From contig NZ_CAJHBK010000001.1 of the NCBI RefSeq assembly GCF_904846615.1, positions 1,364,001 to 1,428,000 on the forward strand: DNA of 64,000 nt, read 5' to 3'. The notes under the pieces were generated by a model, which was not told where the DNA came from, ran no database searches, and saw only the letters and a program-made list of their open reading frames with translations. The DNA comes from Psychrobacter sp. JCM 18902 (GTDB lineage Bacteria > Pseudomonadota > Gammaproteobacteria > Pseudomonadales > Moraxellaceae). The stretch's first letter is position 1. The number at the start of each line of letters is the position of its first letter. Of the stretch, positions 35,701 through 44,647 are shown in pieces. The position numbers were made by a program, and so were the translations under genes.

Positions 35701-36237
35701 ACAGATAATTGTCGTTTAAAAAAAGCCAGCCGCTTTTCCGTCGAAATCGTCACTCGCTATTAATCACATACGGGTGGCGATTTTTTGTGGTTTGCTGTAC
35801 AATCTGCGCCCTCATTATTATTGTTCTATGTCCCCTTATTGGTGGGTCATTTACTCGCGAATGAAAAGCAAATGATCGTACGATTTTTACAAAAAACTTA
35901 TTATTTGAGTCAATCGCGTCTAACCCTTACCCCATCGTCCTTTGCTAAAATTCGGACACAGCACAACCTCACAGCAACATAGTTTGATGCTAAAATCAAT
36001 ATAGTATTTTCAAAATTTTCCCGCTATATTGTGCCTACCTACTAACAAACACGCTATATGTAGTACTCAGTGAATTTAATTGTCACTATGAGTAGCGGTA
36101 GATTTTTGCCTAAAAAAACACCTATCGCGGCGCAAGCATCGTAGCATTATAAAGAATGCCTGCCGTTTACTGACTGTGCAGCATCACTATAAGCAACATT
36201 ATAAATAATTACCAAGTTATCAACTTAAGAGGGCAAC
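35701..36237 (+). other. Intergenic region upstream of nrdA
   Basis: 537 bases without a supported gene. It contains the two possible NrdR sites listed separately and should carry the nrdA promoter. Confidence 0.5.
36019..36064 (+). promoter_or_regulatory. Possible pair of NrdR boxes upstream of nrdA
   Basis: CGCTATAT occurs at 36022-36029 and 36052-36059, exactly 30 bases apart. The first copy continues as TGTG (right half of the NrdR consensus acaCwAtATaTwGtgt); the second is preceded by ACA (left half). Three-helical-turn spacing upstream of a ribonucleotide reductase gene is typical of NrdR. Each box has several mismatches, so this is tentative. Confidence 0.4.
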
Positions 36238-38514
36238 ATGACACACATCGACAAAATCAAAGTGACCAAACGTGACGGACGATTAGAGCTTATTGATTTG
36301 GATAAAATTCATAAGGTAATCGAGTGGGCAGCTCACAATTTGGATAATGTGTCTGTGTCGCAAGTTGAGCTAAAGTCACACATTCAGTTTTATGAAGGTA
36401 TCAAGACTCGCGATATTCACGAGACCATCATCAAGTCAGCAGCAGATCTTATTTCTGAAGATACGCCTGATTATCAGTATTTGGCTGCGCGTTTGGCGAT
36501 TTTCCATCTGCGTAAAATTGCTTACAATAAATTCACCCCGCCGCATCTTTATGATCATGTCAAAAAACTGACCGACGCTGGTAAATATGATCAGCATATC
36601 CTAGCTGACTACAGCCGTGCTGAATTTGACGAGCTAGAAGAGTATCTTGATCACTGGCGCGATATGAACCTTGCTTATGCCGCTGTTGAACAAATGGCAG
36701 GTAAATACCTCGTCCAAGACCGTGTTAACAAGACCGTCTTTGAAAGCCCGCAGTTCTTGTACATGCTGGTTGGTATGTGTTTGTTTAGCCGTTATGACAA
36801 GTCAGACCGTTTGGACTACGTAAAGCGTTTTTACGATGCGACGTCGCAATTCAAAATCTCGCTACCAACACCTATTATGGCAGGCGTGCGTACCCCATCG
36901 CGTCAGTTTAGCTCATGCGTATTGATCGAATGTGGTGATAGCCTAGACTCGATCAACGCGACCACCAGCGCCATCGTACGCTATGTGTCACAGCGTGCTG
37001 GTATTGGTATCAACGCGGGTCGTATCCGCGCCCTTGGCAGCCCTATCCGTGGCGGCGAAGCGCAGCACACTGGTTGTATTCCATTCTACAAACTGTTCCA
37101 AACTGCTGTTAAATGCTGCTCACAAGGCGGCGTCCGTGGCGGTGCTGCGACATTGTTCTACCCACTATGGCATTTAGAAGTTGAGTCATTACTGGTACTC
37201 AAAAACAACCGCGGTGTCGAAGACAACCGTGTCCGTCATATGGATTATGGCGTACAGTTAAACAAAACCATGTACACTCGCCTGATCAAAGGTCAAGACA
37301 TCTCGTTATTTTCTCCAGGTGATACGCCCGGCTTGTATGATGCATTCTTTGAAGATCAAGACAAGTTCGAAGAATTGTATACCAAGTACGAAAATGACCC
37401 AAGCATTCGTAGCCGTCAGATCCCAGCAGCAGACTTGTTCAGCCTAATGATGCAAGAGCGCGCCAGTACGGGTCGTATCTATATCCAAAACGTCGATCAT
37501 TGCAACACCCATAGCCCATTTGACGCGAGCGTTGCGCCGATTCGTCAGTCAAACCTATGTATGGAAATCGCCCTACCGACCAAGCCACTTGATAATATCA
37601 ATGACGAAGAAGGCGAAATCGCCCTTTGTACGTTATCAGCAGTCAACTTGGGTAAAGTCGACAACGTCAGCGATATCGAAGAGCCAGCCGAGCTAATCGT
37701 CCGTGCGCTTGATGCCCTGCTCGACTATCAAGACTATCCAGTCAAAGCAGCTCAAAACGGCAGTATGCGTCGTCGTACGCTAGGTGTTGGCGTGATTAAC
37801 TATGCGTATTACTTAGCGAAGAATGGCGTGCGTTATTCAGATGGCAGCGCGCATGGTCTAACCCATCAAACCTTTGAAGCATTGCAATTCTATCTCTTGA
37901 AAGCCTCAAACAGATTGGCAAAAGAGCAAGGCGCGTGCCCTGCCTTTAACGAGACAACTTACTCGCAAGGTATCTTGCCGATTGATACCTATAAAAAAGA
38001 CTTGGATCAAATCTGCCAAGAGCCGCTACATCTCGATTGGGAAACGCTACGTACTGAAATCACCACTCACGGTCTGCGCAACTCTACCCTAACCGCCTTG
38101 ATGCCGTCTGAAACTTCTAGTCAGATTGCCAACGCGACCAACGGTATCGAGCCACCACGCGGTCTGGTGTCTATCAAAGCGTCAAAAGATGGCATCTTAA
38201 AGCAAGTCGTGCCTGAGATTGCTACGCTAAAAGATCAGTACGAGCTACTATGGCAAATGCCGAACAATGATGGTTACCTAAAGCTGGTCGCTATCATGCA
38301 GAAGTTCGTCGATCAAAGTATCTCTGCCAATACCAACTACGATCCGGTTCGTTATGAAGGGGGTCGTGTACCAATGAAGATATTGCTAAAAGATCTGCTA
38401 AACGCGTATAAGCTTGGTGTGAAGACGTTGTATTATCATAACACTCGTGATGGTGCGAACGATGCGCAAGCGGATATGGAAGATGATTGTGCTGGCGGTG
38501 CATGTAAGATCTAG
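36238..38514 (+). CDS. nrdA: Class Ia ribonucleoside-diphosphate reductase, alpha subunit
   Basis: Reduces ribonucleoside diphosphates to deoxy forms with a radical supplied by NrdB. It has 758 residues (E. coli 761). An N-terminal ATP-cone (residues ~5-95, VTKRDGRLELIDLDKIHKVI) predicts dATP feedback inhibition. Catalytic segments visible are RQFSSCVLIECGDS, RQSNLCMEIALPT and the C-terminal redox pair DDCAGGACKI. AAGAGGG precedes the ATG. nrdB lies 2 kb downstream, separated by unrelated genes. Confidence 0.97.
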   Translation: MTHIDKIKVTKRDGRLELIDLDKIHKVIEWAAHNLDNVSVSQVELKSHIQFYEGIKTRDIHETIIKSAADLISEDTPDYQYLAARLAIFHLRKIAYNKFTPPHLYDHVKKLTDAGKYDQHILADYSRAEFDELEEYLDHWRDMNLAYAAVEQMAGKYLVQDRVNKTVFESPQFLYMLVGMCLFSRYDKSDRLDYVKRFYDATSQFKISLPTPIMAGVRTPSRQFSSCVLIECGDSLDSINATTSAIVRYVSQRAGIGINAGRIRALGSPIRGGEAQHTGCIPFYKLFQTAVKCCSQGGVRGGAATLFYPLWHLEVESLLVLKNNRGVEDNRVRHMDYGVQLNKTMYTRLIKGQDISLFSPGDTPGLYDAFFEDQDKFEELYTKYENDPSIRSRQIPAADLFSLMMQERASTGRIYIQNVDHCNTHSPFDASVAPIRQSNLCMEIALPTKPLDNINDEEGEIALCTLSAVNLGKVDNVSDIEEPAELIVRALDALLDYQDYPVKAAQNGSMRRRTLGVGVINYAYYLAKNGVRYSDGSAHGLTHQTFEALQFYLLKASNRLAKEQGACPAFNETTYSQGILPIDTYKKDLDQICQEPLHLDWETLRTEITTHGLRNSTLTALMPSETSSQIANATNGIEPPRGLVSIKASKDGILKQVVPEIATLKDQYELLWQMPNNDGYLKLVAIMQKFVDQSISANTNYDPVRYEGGRVPMKILLKDLLNAYKLGVKTLYYHNTRDGANDAQADMEDDCAGGACKI

Positions 38515-38554
38515 GTTTTCAGAAAAGGCTTTTTAAAGAGAGTTTCTGATGGAT

Positions 38555-38582
38555 GGCGGGTTTGGCTTTTGGGTTAAACCTG
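38555..38582 (+). terminator. Weak hairpin after nrdA
   Basis: GCGGGTTT pairs with AAACCTGC (one G-T pair) about 40 bases after the nrdA stop, followed by TGTTTTCC. Could attenuate read-through; weak. Confidence 0.3.
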
Positions 38583-38724
38583 CTGTTTTCCGCCTAATTT
38601 GGCTAGCTGCAAGCGCAGTTGCTTTCACCAATATTCATAAAATTTTAGAAACTTCTCAAAGAAAGCACTATCTAAAGTCGAATTAATATTTTGATATATT
38701 CAATACTTTACGGAGAAATGACCT

Positions 38725-39798
38725 TTGACGAATCAGGTCGTAAAAATAGAAAACGGTGGCAAAGAAATTTCCATACCCTTCAACACTGAGGATTTAGGGG
38801 ATTTCATATCAGGCCTTCTAGGACAACCACAGTCAATAGAAAAAGTCTTCACAACTCCATTTTTGGCTAAAAATGAGTATTTTATCCATTTGATAGAATT
38901 GATTAAACAAAGATTGGAACAGCAAAATGTCCATGAAATTGTTTCCTTCCAAGCTATGATTGGTTACAAAGATAAGACTAGAAGAAAATTTACTAGTATA
39001 GAATCATTCGTCTCTTACTCGGAAAGCTTAAATCTAATCAGTGATGAAATTAATTTAAAATTCGGAATACTGGTACATTTTCCTAAAAAAGATATACCAG
39101 AAAAACAAGAGATAGATATAGACTTTTCTACTACTGAAAATGATTTGCACGGCTACCCTAGGAGTATAATTAACTTAGTATTAGGTCGAAAAAAAGTTTC
39201 AGGTGTAATTTTAGTTGAAGTAAATCATACTGAACGTACTTGGGCAGATGAGATTCTAAAATTAATTGAGAACTCTTTAGAAGATATAACTATCAAAGAG
39301 CCTGTTGGTAAAAAAATTATTAGATCGGTATTAGCTCCACTAAATATTGATAATGTATTTTTCGCTATGTTCCTATTAATTCCAGTATATGTACTATTGA
39401 TAATACAAACCAGAGACAAAGCAAATAATGATATCTCTAAATATCTTACTGTTGTAGAAAAAAATTCTATGGATATCCAAGCTCTTCATCAGAAATTGGA
39501 TATCATATCAAACCATTTGCTTATGCGTGATACTGCTACCACTAACTCTCTTAGTCAGAGTCTATTAATTTATCTGATTTCTTTGATATTTCTTGGAATT
39601 CTAATATATGTAATAAATTTATTCATAAGAACCCCAGACTCTTTTATCGTTTTGACAAAGGCATCTGCACAATATAGACAAGAAATTTTGAAAAAATATA
39701 GAAATAAATTATGGGTTGCTTCCATATTTGGAGCCATATGCTTAGGACTAATTATTAACTATATTTTCAACTTTTTACAGTCGTTTAAATTGCTATGA
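38725..39798 (+). CDS. AT-rich unknown membrane protein inserted in the nrd locus
   Basis: A 357-residue protein I do not recognise. Residues 1-205 are soluble, with no catalytic motif seen. Hydrophobic segments lie at about 211-228, 280-300 and 329-352, and a polar helical stretch at about 232-268 could form a coiled coil between the first two. The start is TTG with GGAG 9 bases before; an ATG at 38718 is in another frame that soon stops. Codon use is clearly more AT-rich than in nrdA and nrdB (many AAA, ATT, TTA), which suggests transfer. It separates nrdA from nrdB. Role unknown. Confidence 0.7.
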   Translation: MTNQVVKIENGGKEISIPFNTEDLGDFISGLLGQPQSIEKVFTTPFLAKNEYFIHLIELIKQRLEQQNVHEIVSFQAMIGYKDKTRRKFTSIESFVSYSESLNLISDEINLKFGILVHFPKKDIPEKQEIDIDFSTTENDLHGYPRSIINLVLGRKKVSGVILVEVNHTERTWADEILKLIENSLEDITIKEPVGKKIIRSVLAPLNIDNVFFAMFLLIPVYVLLIIQTRDKANNDISKYLTVVEKNSMDIQALHQKLDIISNHLLMRDTATTNSLSQSLLIYLISLIFLGILIYVINLFIRTPDSFIVLTKASAQYRQEILKKYRNKLWVASIFGAICLGLIINYIFNFLQSFKLL

Positions 39799-39810
39799 AA
39801 GTTAAGTGTA

Positions 39811-40053
39811 ATGGTGCTTAAAAAACACCCTACAAATTATGCCCTAACAATAAGGTCGCTAAAAAAGATAAAAGATGCTCAAACTAGGCTTTTTAGCCGC
39901 GACTATAGCGGTATCCTGCTGACGACGATGGCGATGCAGTTCGTGACTGAGCGTAGTATCGAGACAACAGGAATGCGATCAGACACGATAGACTGCACGC
40001 CAGCGGCAAGGCAGATACAAGCGGTAGGCGGGATTGGCTACTGTTATAATTAA
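39811..40053 (+). pseudogene. Small ORF, possibly a frameshifted small secreted protein
   Basis: An open frame of 80 codons with no good ribosome site. In the neighbouring frame an ATG at 39875 encodes a signal-peptide-like start, MLKLGFLAATIAVSC, which ends at TGA 39920. The 39811 frame continues from there as LLTTMAMQFVTERSIETTG. Joining the two by a one-base shift near 39915-39920 would give a sensible ~59-residue secreted protein. So this may be a decayed gene, a recoded gene or a sequence error. Low confidence. Confidence 0.3.
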
Positions 40054-40086
40054 AACATACAGACAGAATAAAACGACGGAGGTCAT

Positions 40087-40470
40087 GTGCAATATACCGC
40101 AATCATCAAAGACGGTGGTTTGTTTATCCCAAACGTATTTTCAGACCTAAACGATGGTGGCTCGCATATCGTACAAGTGGAAGTCGACATCGCAGACGTC
40201 CGTGAGCAATTAGGCGAAGGTACAACAGCAAAACCAGAAGCATTAAAGAAAGTCGCCACAAAAGTATCGAAAAAACCAGTAAAGAGAGTGACTAAAAAAG
40301 ACGTACAGAAAGAAATGCAGCAACTATCAGATGATGATGGCTTGAGTGCGCTGCGTAAGAGTGCGATCGATGAATTGGAAGGTTTGGACGATAGCGAGCT
40401 GAGTGAGATATTTAAAGCGTATATGAATGATGGACAGACGTCAGAACAGATATCTTTAGAGAACTTGTAA
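40087..40470 (+). CDS. Unknown 127-residue protein next to nrdB
   Basis: A GTG start is chosen because GGAGG lies 4 bases before it; an ATG two bases earlier is in another frame. The N-terminus (MQYTAIIKDGGLFIPNVF then HIVQVEVDI) resembles the beta-hairpin start of small antitoxin-like proteins. The middle is Lys-rich and probably disordered, and the end (LSALRKSAIDELEGLDDSEL) is helical and acidic. I do not recognise the family. It lies 72 bases before nrdB and is probably co-transcribed with it. Confidence 0.6.
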   Translation: MQYTAIIKDGGLFIPNVFSDLNDGGSHIVQVEVDIADVREQLGEGTTAKPEALKKVATKVSKKPVKRVTKKDVQKEMQQLSDDDGLSALRKSAIDELEGLDDSELSEIFKAYMNDGQTSEQISLENL

Positions 40471-40542
40471 TATAATCCCATCAAGCCAAATCTAGTCAAA
40501 ACCCTATAACTTAATAACCATATCAATGATAAAGGCAGTCTC

Positions 40543-41676
40543 ATGACTTATTCGATTTTTTCCCAAACGCCAAACAATGCGCTAACAGAGCCGATGTTTT
40601 TTGGTAATCCGGTCAACGTGGCGCGCTATGACCAACAAAAGCACCCTATCTTTGAGCAATTGATCGAAAAGCAGTTGTCGTTCTTTTGGCGTCCAGAAGA
40701 AGTCGATGTGTCACGTGATCGTATGGACTACGGCAATCTATCGTCACATGAGCAGCATATCTTTATCAGTAACCTAAAGTATCAAACGCTACTCGACTCT
40801 ATCCAAGGTCGTAGCCCAAACGTCGTGCTATTACCACTGGTATCGATTCCTGAGCTTGAGACATGGATTGAGACGTGGACGTTTTCTGAGACCATTCACT
40901 CGCGCAGCTATACCCATATCATTCGTAATATTATCAATGACCCTGCTATCGTCTTTGATGACATCATGCAAAACGATCATATCCTAGAGCGCGCCGCAGA
41001 CATCGCCAAGTACTACGATGACTTGTATTATAACTCATCGCTATACAACCTATACGGTGCAGGCACGCACACGATCAATGGTAAGCAAATTACCGTCGAT
41101 TTAAAATCGCTGAAAAAGCAGCTTTACTTGTGCTTGATGGCAGTCAACGTCTTAGAAGCCATTCGCTTTTATGTGTCATTCGCTTGCTCGTTTGCCTTTG
41201 CCGAGCGTAAGTTAATGGAAGGTAATGCCAAGATTATTAAATTGATTGCTCGTGATGAGGCGCTACATTTAACGGGCACGCAGCATATTCTTAACCTCAT
41301 GCGCATCGGTCGTGATGATCCTGAGATGGTCGACATTGCCAAAGAGTGCTATGAAGAAAGCATCGAGATATTTCGTAAAGCGGCTGAGCAAGAAAAAGAA
41401 TGGGCAGGCTATCTGTTCAAAGACGGCTCAATGATTGGTCTCAATAAAGACATTCTGTGCCAATATATCGAATATATCACCAATTTACGTATGGAAGCGG
41501 TTGGCTTACCAGTCGCATTCCCGAACTCTAAATCAAACCCAATCCCGTGGATTAACACATGGTTGTCATCTGACAACGTACAAGTTGCCCCGCAAGAGAC
41601 GGAAATCAGCTCATACTTGGTAGGTCAGATTGACTCAGATTTATCAGACAGCGATTTTGATGATTTTGAACTTTAG
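40543..41676 (+). CDS. nrdB: Class Ia ribonucleoside-diphosphate reductase, beta subunit
   Basis: Carries the diferric-tyrosyl radical used by NrdA. It has 377 residues (E. coli 376). Iron ligands are in [15 protein letters not shown], the [14 protein letters not shown] helix (residues ~105-118) with the radical Tyr nearby in SYTHIIRNI, and [14 protein letters not shown]. The C-terminal tail [10 protein letters not shown] is the NrdA-docking type. AAAGGCAG precedes ATG. The yfaE ferredoxin gene follows 85 bases later. Confidence 0.97.
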   Translation: MTYSIFSQTPNNALTEPMFFGNPVNVARYDQQKHPIFEQLIEKQLSFFWRPEEVDVSRDRMDYGNLSSHEQHIFISNLKYQTLLDSIQGRSPNVVLLPLVSIPELETWIETWTFSETIHSRSYTHIIRNIINDPAIVFDDIMQNDHILERAADIAKYYDDLYYNSSLYNLYGAGTHTINGKQITVDLKSLKKQLYLCLMAVNVLEAIRFYVSFACSFAFAERKLMEGNAKIIKLIARDEALHLTGTQHILNLMRIGRDDPEMVDIAKECYEESIEIFRKAAEQEKEWAGYLFKDGSMIGLNKDILCQYIEYITNLRMEAVGLPVAFPNSKSNPIPWINTWLSSDNVQVAPQETEISSYLVGQIDSDLSDSDFDDFEL

Positions 41677-41761
41677 AGCTTATGTGTTCATTTAAAAAAT
41701 AGTTTTGAAAGATTATTGTTTAGAAAGTACAGAATGATAGGGAAACAAACAGGATAAAACT

Positions 41762-42028
41762 ATGACTTGGGTAATGACGAGTAAGAAACAATTTTACTTG
41801 CATGATGACGAAAGCTTGCTGGATGGATTGCTACGCACTGGACATGATATCAATTATCAATGTAAAGAAGGCTATTGTGGCAGTTGCCGAATAAAGCGTA
41901 TCGCCAGCTCACACGTCATTGACTATCCGTTTGCGCCCCTTGCCATGATTGATGAAGACGAGATCCTGCCCTGCTGTTGCCGTGTGCAGGGTGTGATTTA
42001 TATCAATCACGAGCCTACTATAGAGTAA
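41762..42028 (+). CDS. yfaE: 2Fe-2S ferredoxin for NrdB cofactor maintenance (YfaE-like)
   Basis: An 88-residue plant-type 2Fe-2S ferredoxin. The cluster ligands are in YQCKEGYCGSCRIKR (C-x4-C-x2-C) and the final Cys is in ILPCCCRVQG. In E. coli the equivalent YfaE reduces NrdB iron and regenerates the tyrosyl radical; its place right after nrdB supports the same job here. AGGATA ribosome site 6 bases before ATG. A strong terminator follows. Confidence 0.92.
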   Translation: MTWVMTSKKQFYLHDDESLLDGLLRTGHDINYQCKEGYCGSCRIKRIASSHVIDYPFAPLAMIDEDEILPCCCRVQGVIYINHEPTIE

Positions 42029-42061
42029 TACTAACAACAGTAGTGCTAAAAAATTCGAAAC

Positions 42062-42097
42062 AAAAAGCGCGTTATCTTCAAGATAACGCGCTTTTTT
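42062..42097. terminator. Terminator after yfaE
   Basis: A 16-base perfect stem (42062-42077 with 42081-42096) around a TCA loop, GC-rich core GCGCGTTATCT, with flanking A and T runs. Shared with the convergent protease gene. Confidence 0.95.
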
Positions 42098-42169
42098 ACT
42101 GTCTATAAACCGTTCAAACCATTTTGATTAAGCTTATTTTGATTGAGCTTTATGTGATGAAGAATGACC

Positions 42170-43498
42170 TTATAAAGGCGCGCCATCTCTTTCAAACAGC
42201 TGCAACAGCTCTTCACGCATACGGTCGCGCTCGGCTTCTGACATCATCGGCACGTCTTGTCTCTCACCTTGTAAATTTGGATCTTCTATACCACCAACAT
42301 TTTCATCAAGAATCATGACCGGACGTTCCATCGGCTCTTGCGCTGGACGCTCTTCTAACAGGATTTTAACTTGGGCATTTTTGCCACGGCGTAATATTTG
42401 CGCATTCAGCGTGGTATTCGGTGCTTTACGAGCGACATACTGAATCAAGGTATTGGCATCCGTCATCTCAACGCCGTCAATCGTCAAAATAATATCGCCG
42501 ATACGCAGACCACTCTTAGCGGCAGGACTCTTAGGAACGACATTAAGCACTTCTACCCCAGTCGAGGTTTCAAGCTGCGTTGGGTCACGTAACTGTGATT
42601 GTATCTCAATCCCCAACCAACCACGGCTCACCTTACCATCTTTGATAATGGCGTTCATTACTTGCTCAACGATGGCGGTAGGAATAGCAAAACCGATACC
42701 CATAGAGCCGCCAGAGCGTGAGTAAATAGCCGTATTAATACCAATTAATTCACCATAAGCATCAACGAGTGCGCCGCCCGAATTACCTGGGTTAATCGCT
42801 GCATCGGTCTGGATAAAGTCTTCAAACTTGTTGACCCCAAGCCCAGTACGTCCTGTCGCTGAGATAATTCCTTGCGTTACCGTTTGACCGACACCGAACG
42901 GATTACCAATCGCTAATGCGACATCGCCAACTCGGATAGGTTCTTTACGAAAACCAAGTGGTGCCAAACCGGTCATATCTACTTTAATCACTGCCAAATC
43001 ACTGTCTGGATCTGTACCAACTATTCTAGCGCGGCTCTTACGACCATCATTAAAGGCGACCGTAATTTCATCGGCTTTTTCGATCACATGGGCATTGGTC
43101 ACGATATAACCATCTTCTGAGACAATCACCCCAGAGCCTAAATTGGTATTGCCCTGCTCTTCTGACGGTGCACCATGGAACTCAAAAAAGCGGCGCAACA
43201 CAGGATCATTCATATAAGGATGCTCTGCCATTGTTTGCGTGGTGTAGATATTCACGACTGATCGTGAGGCGCGAGCAACCGCATTATGATAAGAAGAAAT
43301 CGCTGCGGGTGTATCAGAAACAGGTGCTGACGCTTGCTGCTCAGCAGGCGTGGTTCTGGGCGGCTCCCATGCCTGCTCTGATGCCGTCTTCATACTCGCA
43401 AACAACCAAATAAATGCGGCAATCACGACTAGCAATAAAACCCAAGGTAACCATTTTAATACAGACGCCTTGCTGCTGGTGTTCCGAGATGACGACAT
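42170..43498 (-). CDS. Membrane-anchored trypsin-like protease, DegS/AlgW type
   Basis: Periplasmic S1C serine protease, 442 residues, with one N-terminal membrane helix (about 16-35) and a single PDZ domain (about 275-365). This is the layout of DegS/AlgW, which cleave the anti-sigma factor RseA/MucA in envelope stress. The catalytic triad is H in IVTNAHVI, D in DPDSDLAVIK and S in INPGNSGGALVD. The ~75-residue tail after the PDZ is acidic and longer than in E. coli DegS (355 residues). AGAGG precedes ATG. The divergent neighbour is a NIF3-like gene, as next to algW in Pseudomonas. DegQ cannot be excluded. Confidence 0.9.
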   Translation of the reverse strand: MSSSRNTSSKASVLKWLPWVLLLVVIAAFIWLFASMKTASEQAWEPPRTTPAEQQASAPVSDTPAAISSYHNAVARASRSVVNIYTTQTMAEHPYMNDPVLRRFFEFHGAPSEEQGNTNLGSGVIVSEDGYIVTNAHVIEKADEITVAFNDGRKSRARIVGTDPDSDLAVIKVDMTGLAPLGFRKEPIRVGDVALAIGNPFGVGQTVTQGIISATGRTGLGVNKFEDFIQTDAAINPGNSGGALVDAYGELIGINTAIYSRSGGSMGIGFAIPTAIVEQVMNAIIKDGKVSRGWLGIEIQSQLRDPTQLETSTGVEVLNVVPKSPAAKSGLRIGDIILTIDGVEMTDANTLIQYVARKAPNTTLNAQILRRGKNAQVKILLEERPAQEPMERPVMILDENVGGIEDPNLQGERQDVPMMSEAERDRMREELLQLFERDGAPL

Positions 43499-43813
43499 AT
43501 AAAACCTCTATAAATTTGATACAAACAGACGAAGATGAATAAGGTGAGAAGCATGGTATATATTAGGACGCATTGAGCAGCATTTATCAAACGTTCACAG
43601 TCCACTAGATGGTTGTTTTTTTGCACTATCTATACAGCACGCTTACATGTATAAATTATAACCGCCAATACTACCCAGTTGTAACGTATCGTGTACCATT
43701 TCAGTGAGTAGGATTGTCTATCCTACTGTAGCCACATGTTAAAATACTCATTATCAAAAGCCACATGTTAGCTATAAATGCTTGCCCCACTGAATCAATT
43801 ATAAGGGAATACC
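43499..43813. other. Divergent region, protease/NIF3-like gene
   Basis: 315 bases between divergent genes. An envelope-stress promoter might be expected, but I could not assign a specific one. Confidence 0.35.
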
Positions 43814-44647
43814 ATGACCACACACAATATCTCAAGCGTGCCCTCAAATACCGCCATTACCGTTCAAGCGTTGACCACATTCTGTGATGACTATTTATCA
43901 GCAGATGCTTTTAAAGATTATGCCCCTAATGGTTTACAAGTAGATGGGGGTCGACCTATCAAGCGCATCATCACTGGTGTAACGGCTTGCGAGGCGTTGA
44001 TTGATGCGGCTATTGCTGACAATGCAGACGCTATTATGGTGCATCATGGTTATTTTTGGAAAGGCGAACCTGCCCCCATCACTGGTATGAAAGGTCAGCG
44101 TATCCGTAAACTTATGCAGCATGGTATCTCTTTGATTGGTTATCATCTGCCGCTCGATGCCCATCCTGTCATTGGTAATAATGCCAAGTTGGCGGACGCA
44201 TTAAACATGACCGTTATCGGCGCTTTATACCCTAGTGAGTCGCATCCAGTGGGTAATATCGCCACTTGTACCCCGCAGAATGCCCAAAGCCTCATTGCTC
44301 ACATTACTCAGACGCTAGGACGATTGCCATTGCATATCTCTGCCAATTATAGCGCACCGAATAGTACAAGCGCTCATATCGATAATAACAGAATTATCGA
44401 ACACGTGGGCATTTGTACGGGCGGCGCACAAGATATGATCGAACAAGCTGCATTGATGGGCTGTGACGCCTTTATCTCTGGCGAAATATCAGAACGTACC
44501 ACTCATATTGCCCGTGAGCTAGGCATTGATTATTTCGCTTGTGGACATCACGCGACAGAACGCGGCGGTATTCAAGCACTCGGTCACATAGTTTCTCAAG
44601 CATTTGGCATACCCGTGACCTTTGTAGATATTGATAACCCTGCTTAA
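43814..44647 (+). CDS. NIF3-like (YbgI/DUF34) dinuclear metal protein
   Basis: A 277-residue cytoplasmic protein of the NIF3/YbgI family, which has a dinuclear metal site and no firmly known reaction (a GTP cyclohydrolase I-like role has been proposed for the family). Metal-site segments are ADAIMVHHGYFWKGE, SLIGYHLPLDAHP and, at the end, YFACGHHATERGGIQALG. AAGGGA lies about 8 bases before ATG. Its pairing with a DegS/AlgW-type gene is conserved in some gammaproteobacteria. Confidence 0.93.
   Translation: MTTHNISSVPSNTAITVQALTTFCDDYLSADAFKDYAPNGLQVDGGRPIKRIITGVTACEALIDAAIADNADAIMVHHGYFWKGEPAPITGMKGQRIRKLMQHGISLIGYHLPLDAHPVIGNNAKLADALNMTVIGALYPSESHPVGNIATCTPQNAQSLIAHITQTLGRLPLHISANYSAPNSTSAHIDNNRIIEHVGICTGGAQDMIEQAALMGCDAFISGEISERTTHIARELGIDYFACGHHATERGGIQALGHIVSQAFGIPVTFVDIDNPA

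Noticed and set aside
35785..35982. Rightward 65-codon frame upstream of nrdA
   Set aside because: Starts without a ribosome site, ends in random-looking sequence, and precedes the probable nrdA regulatory region.
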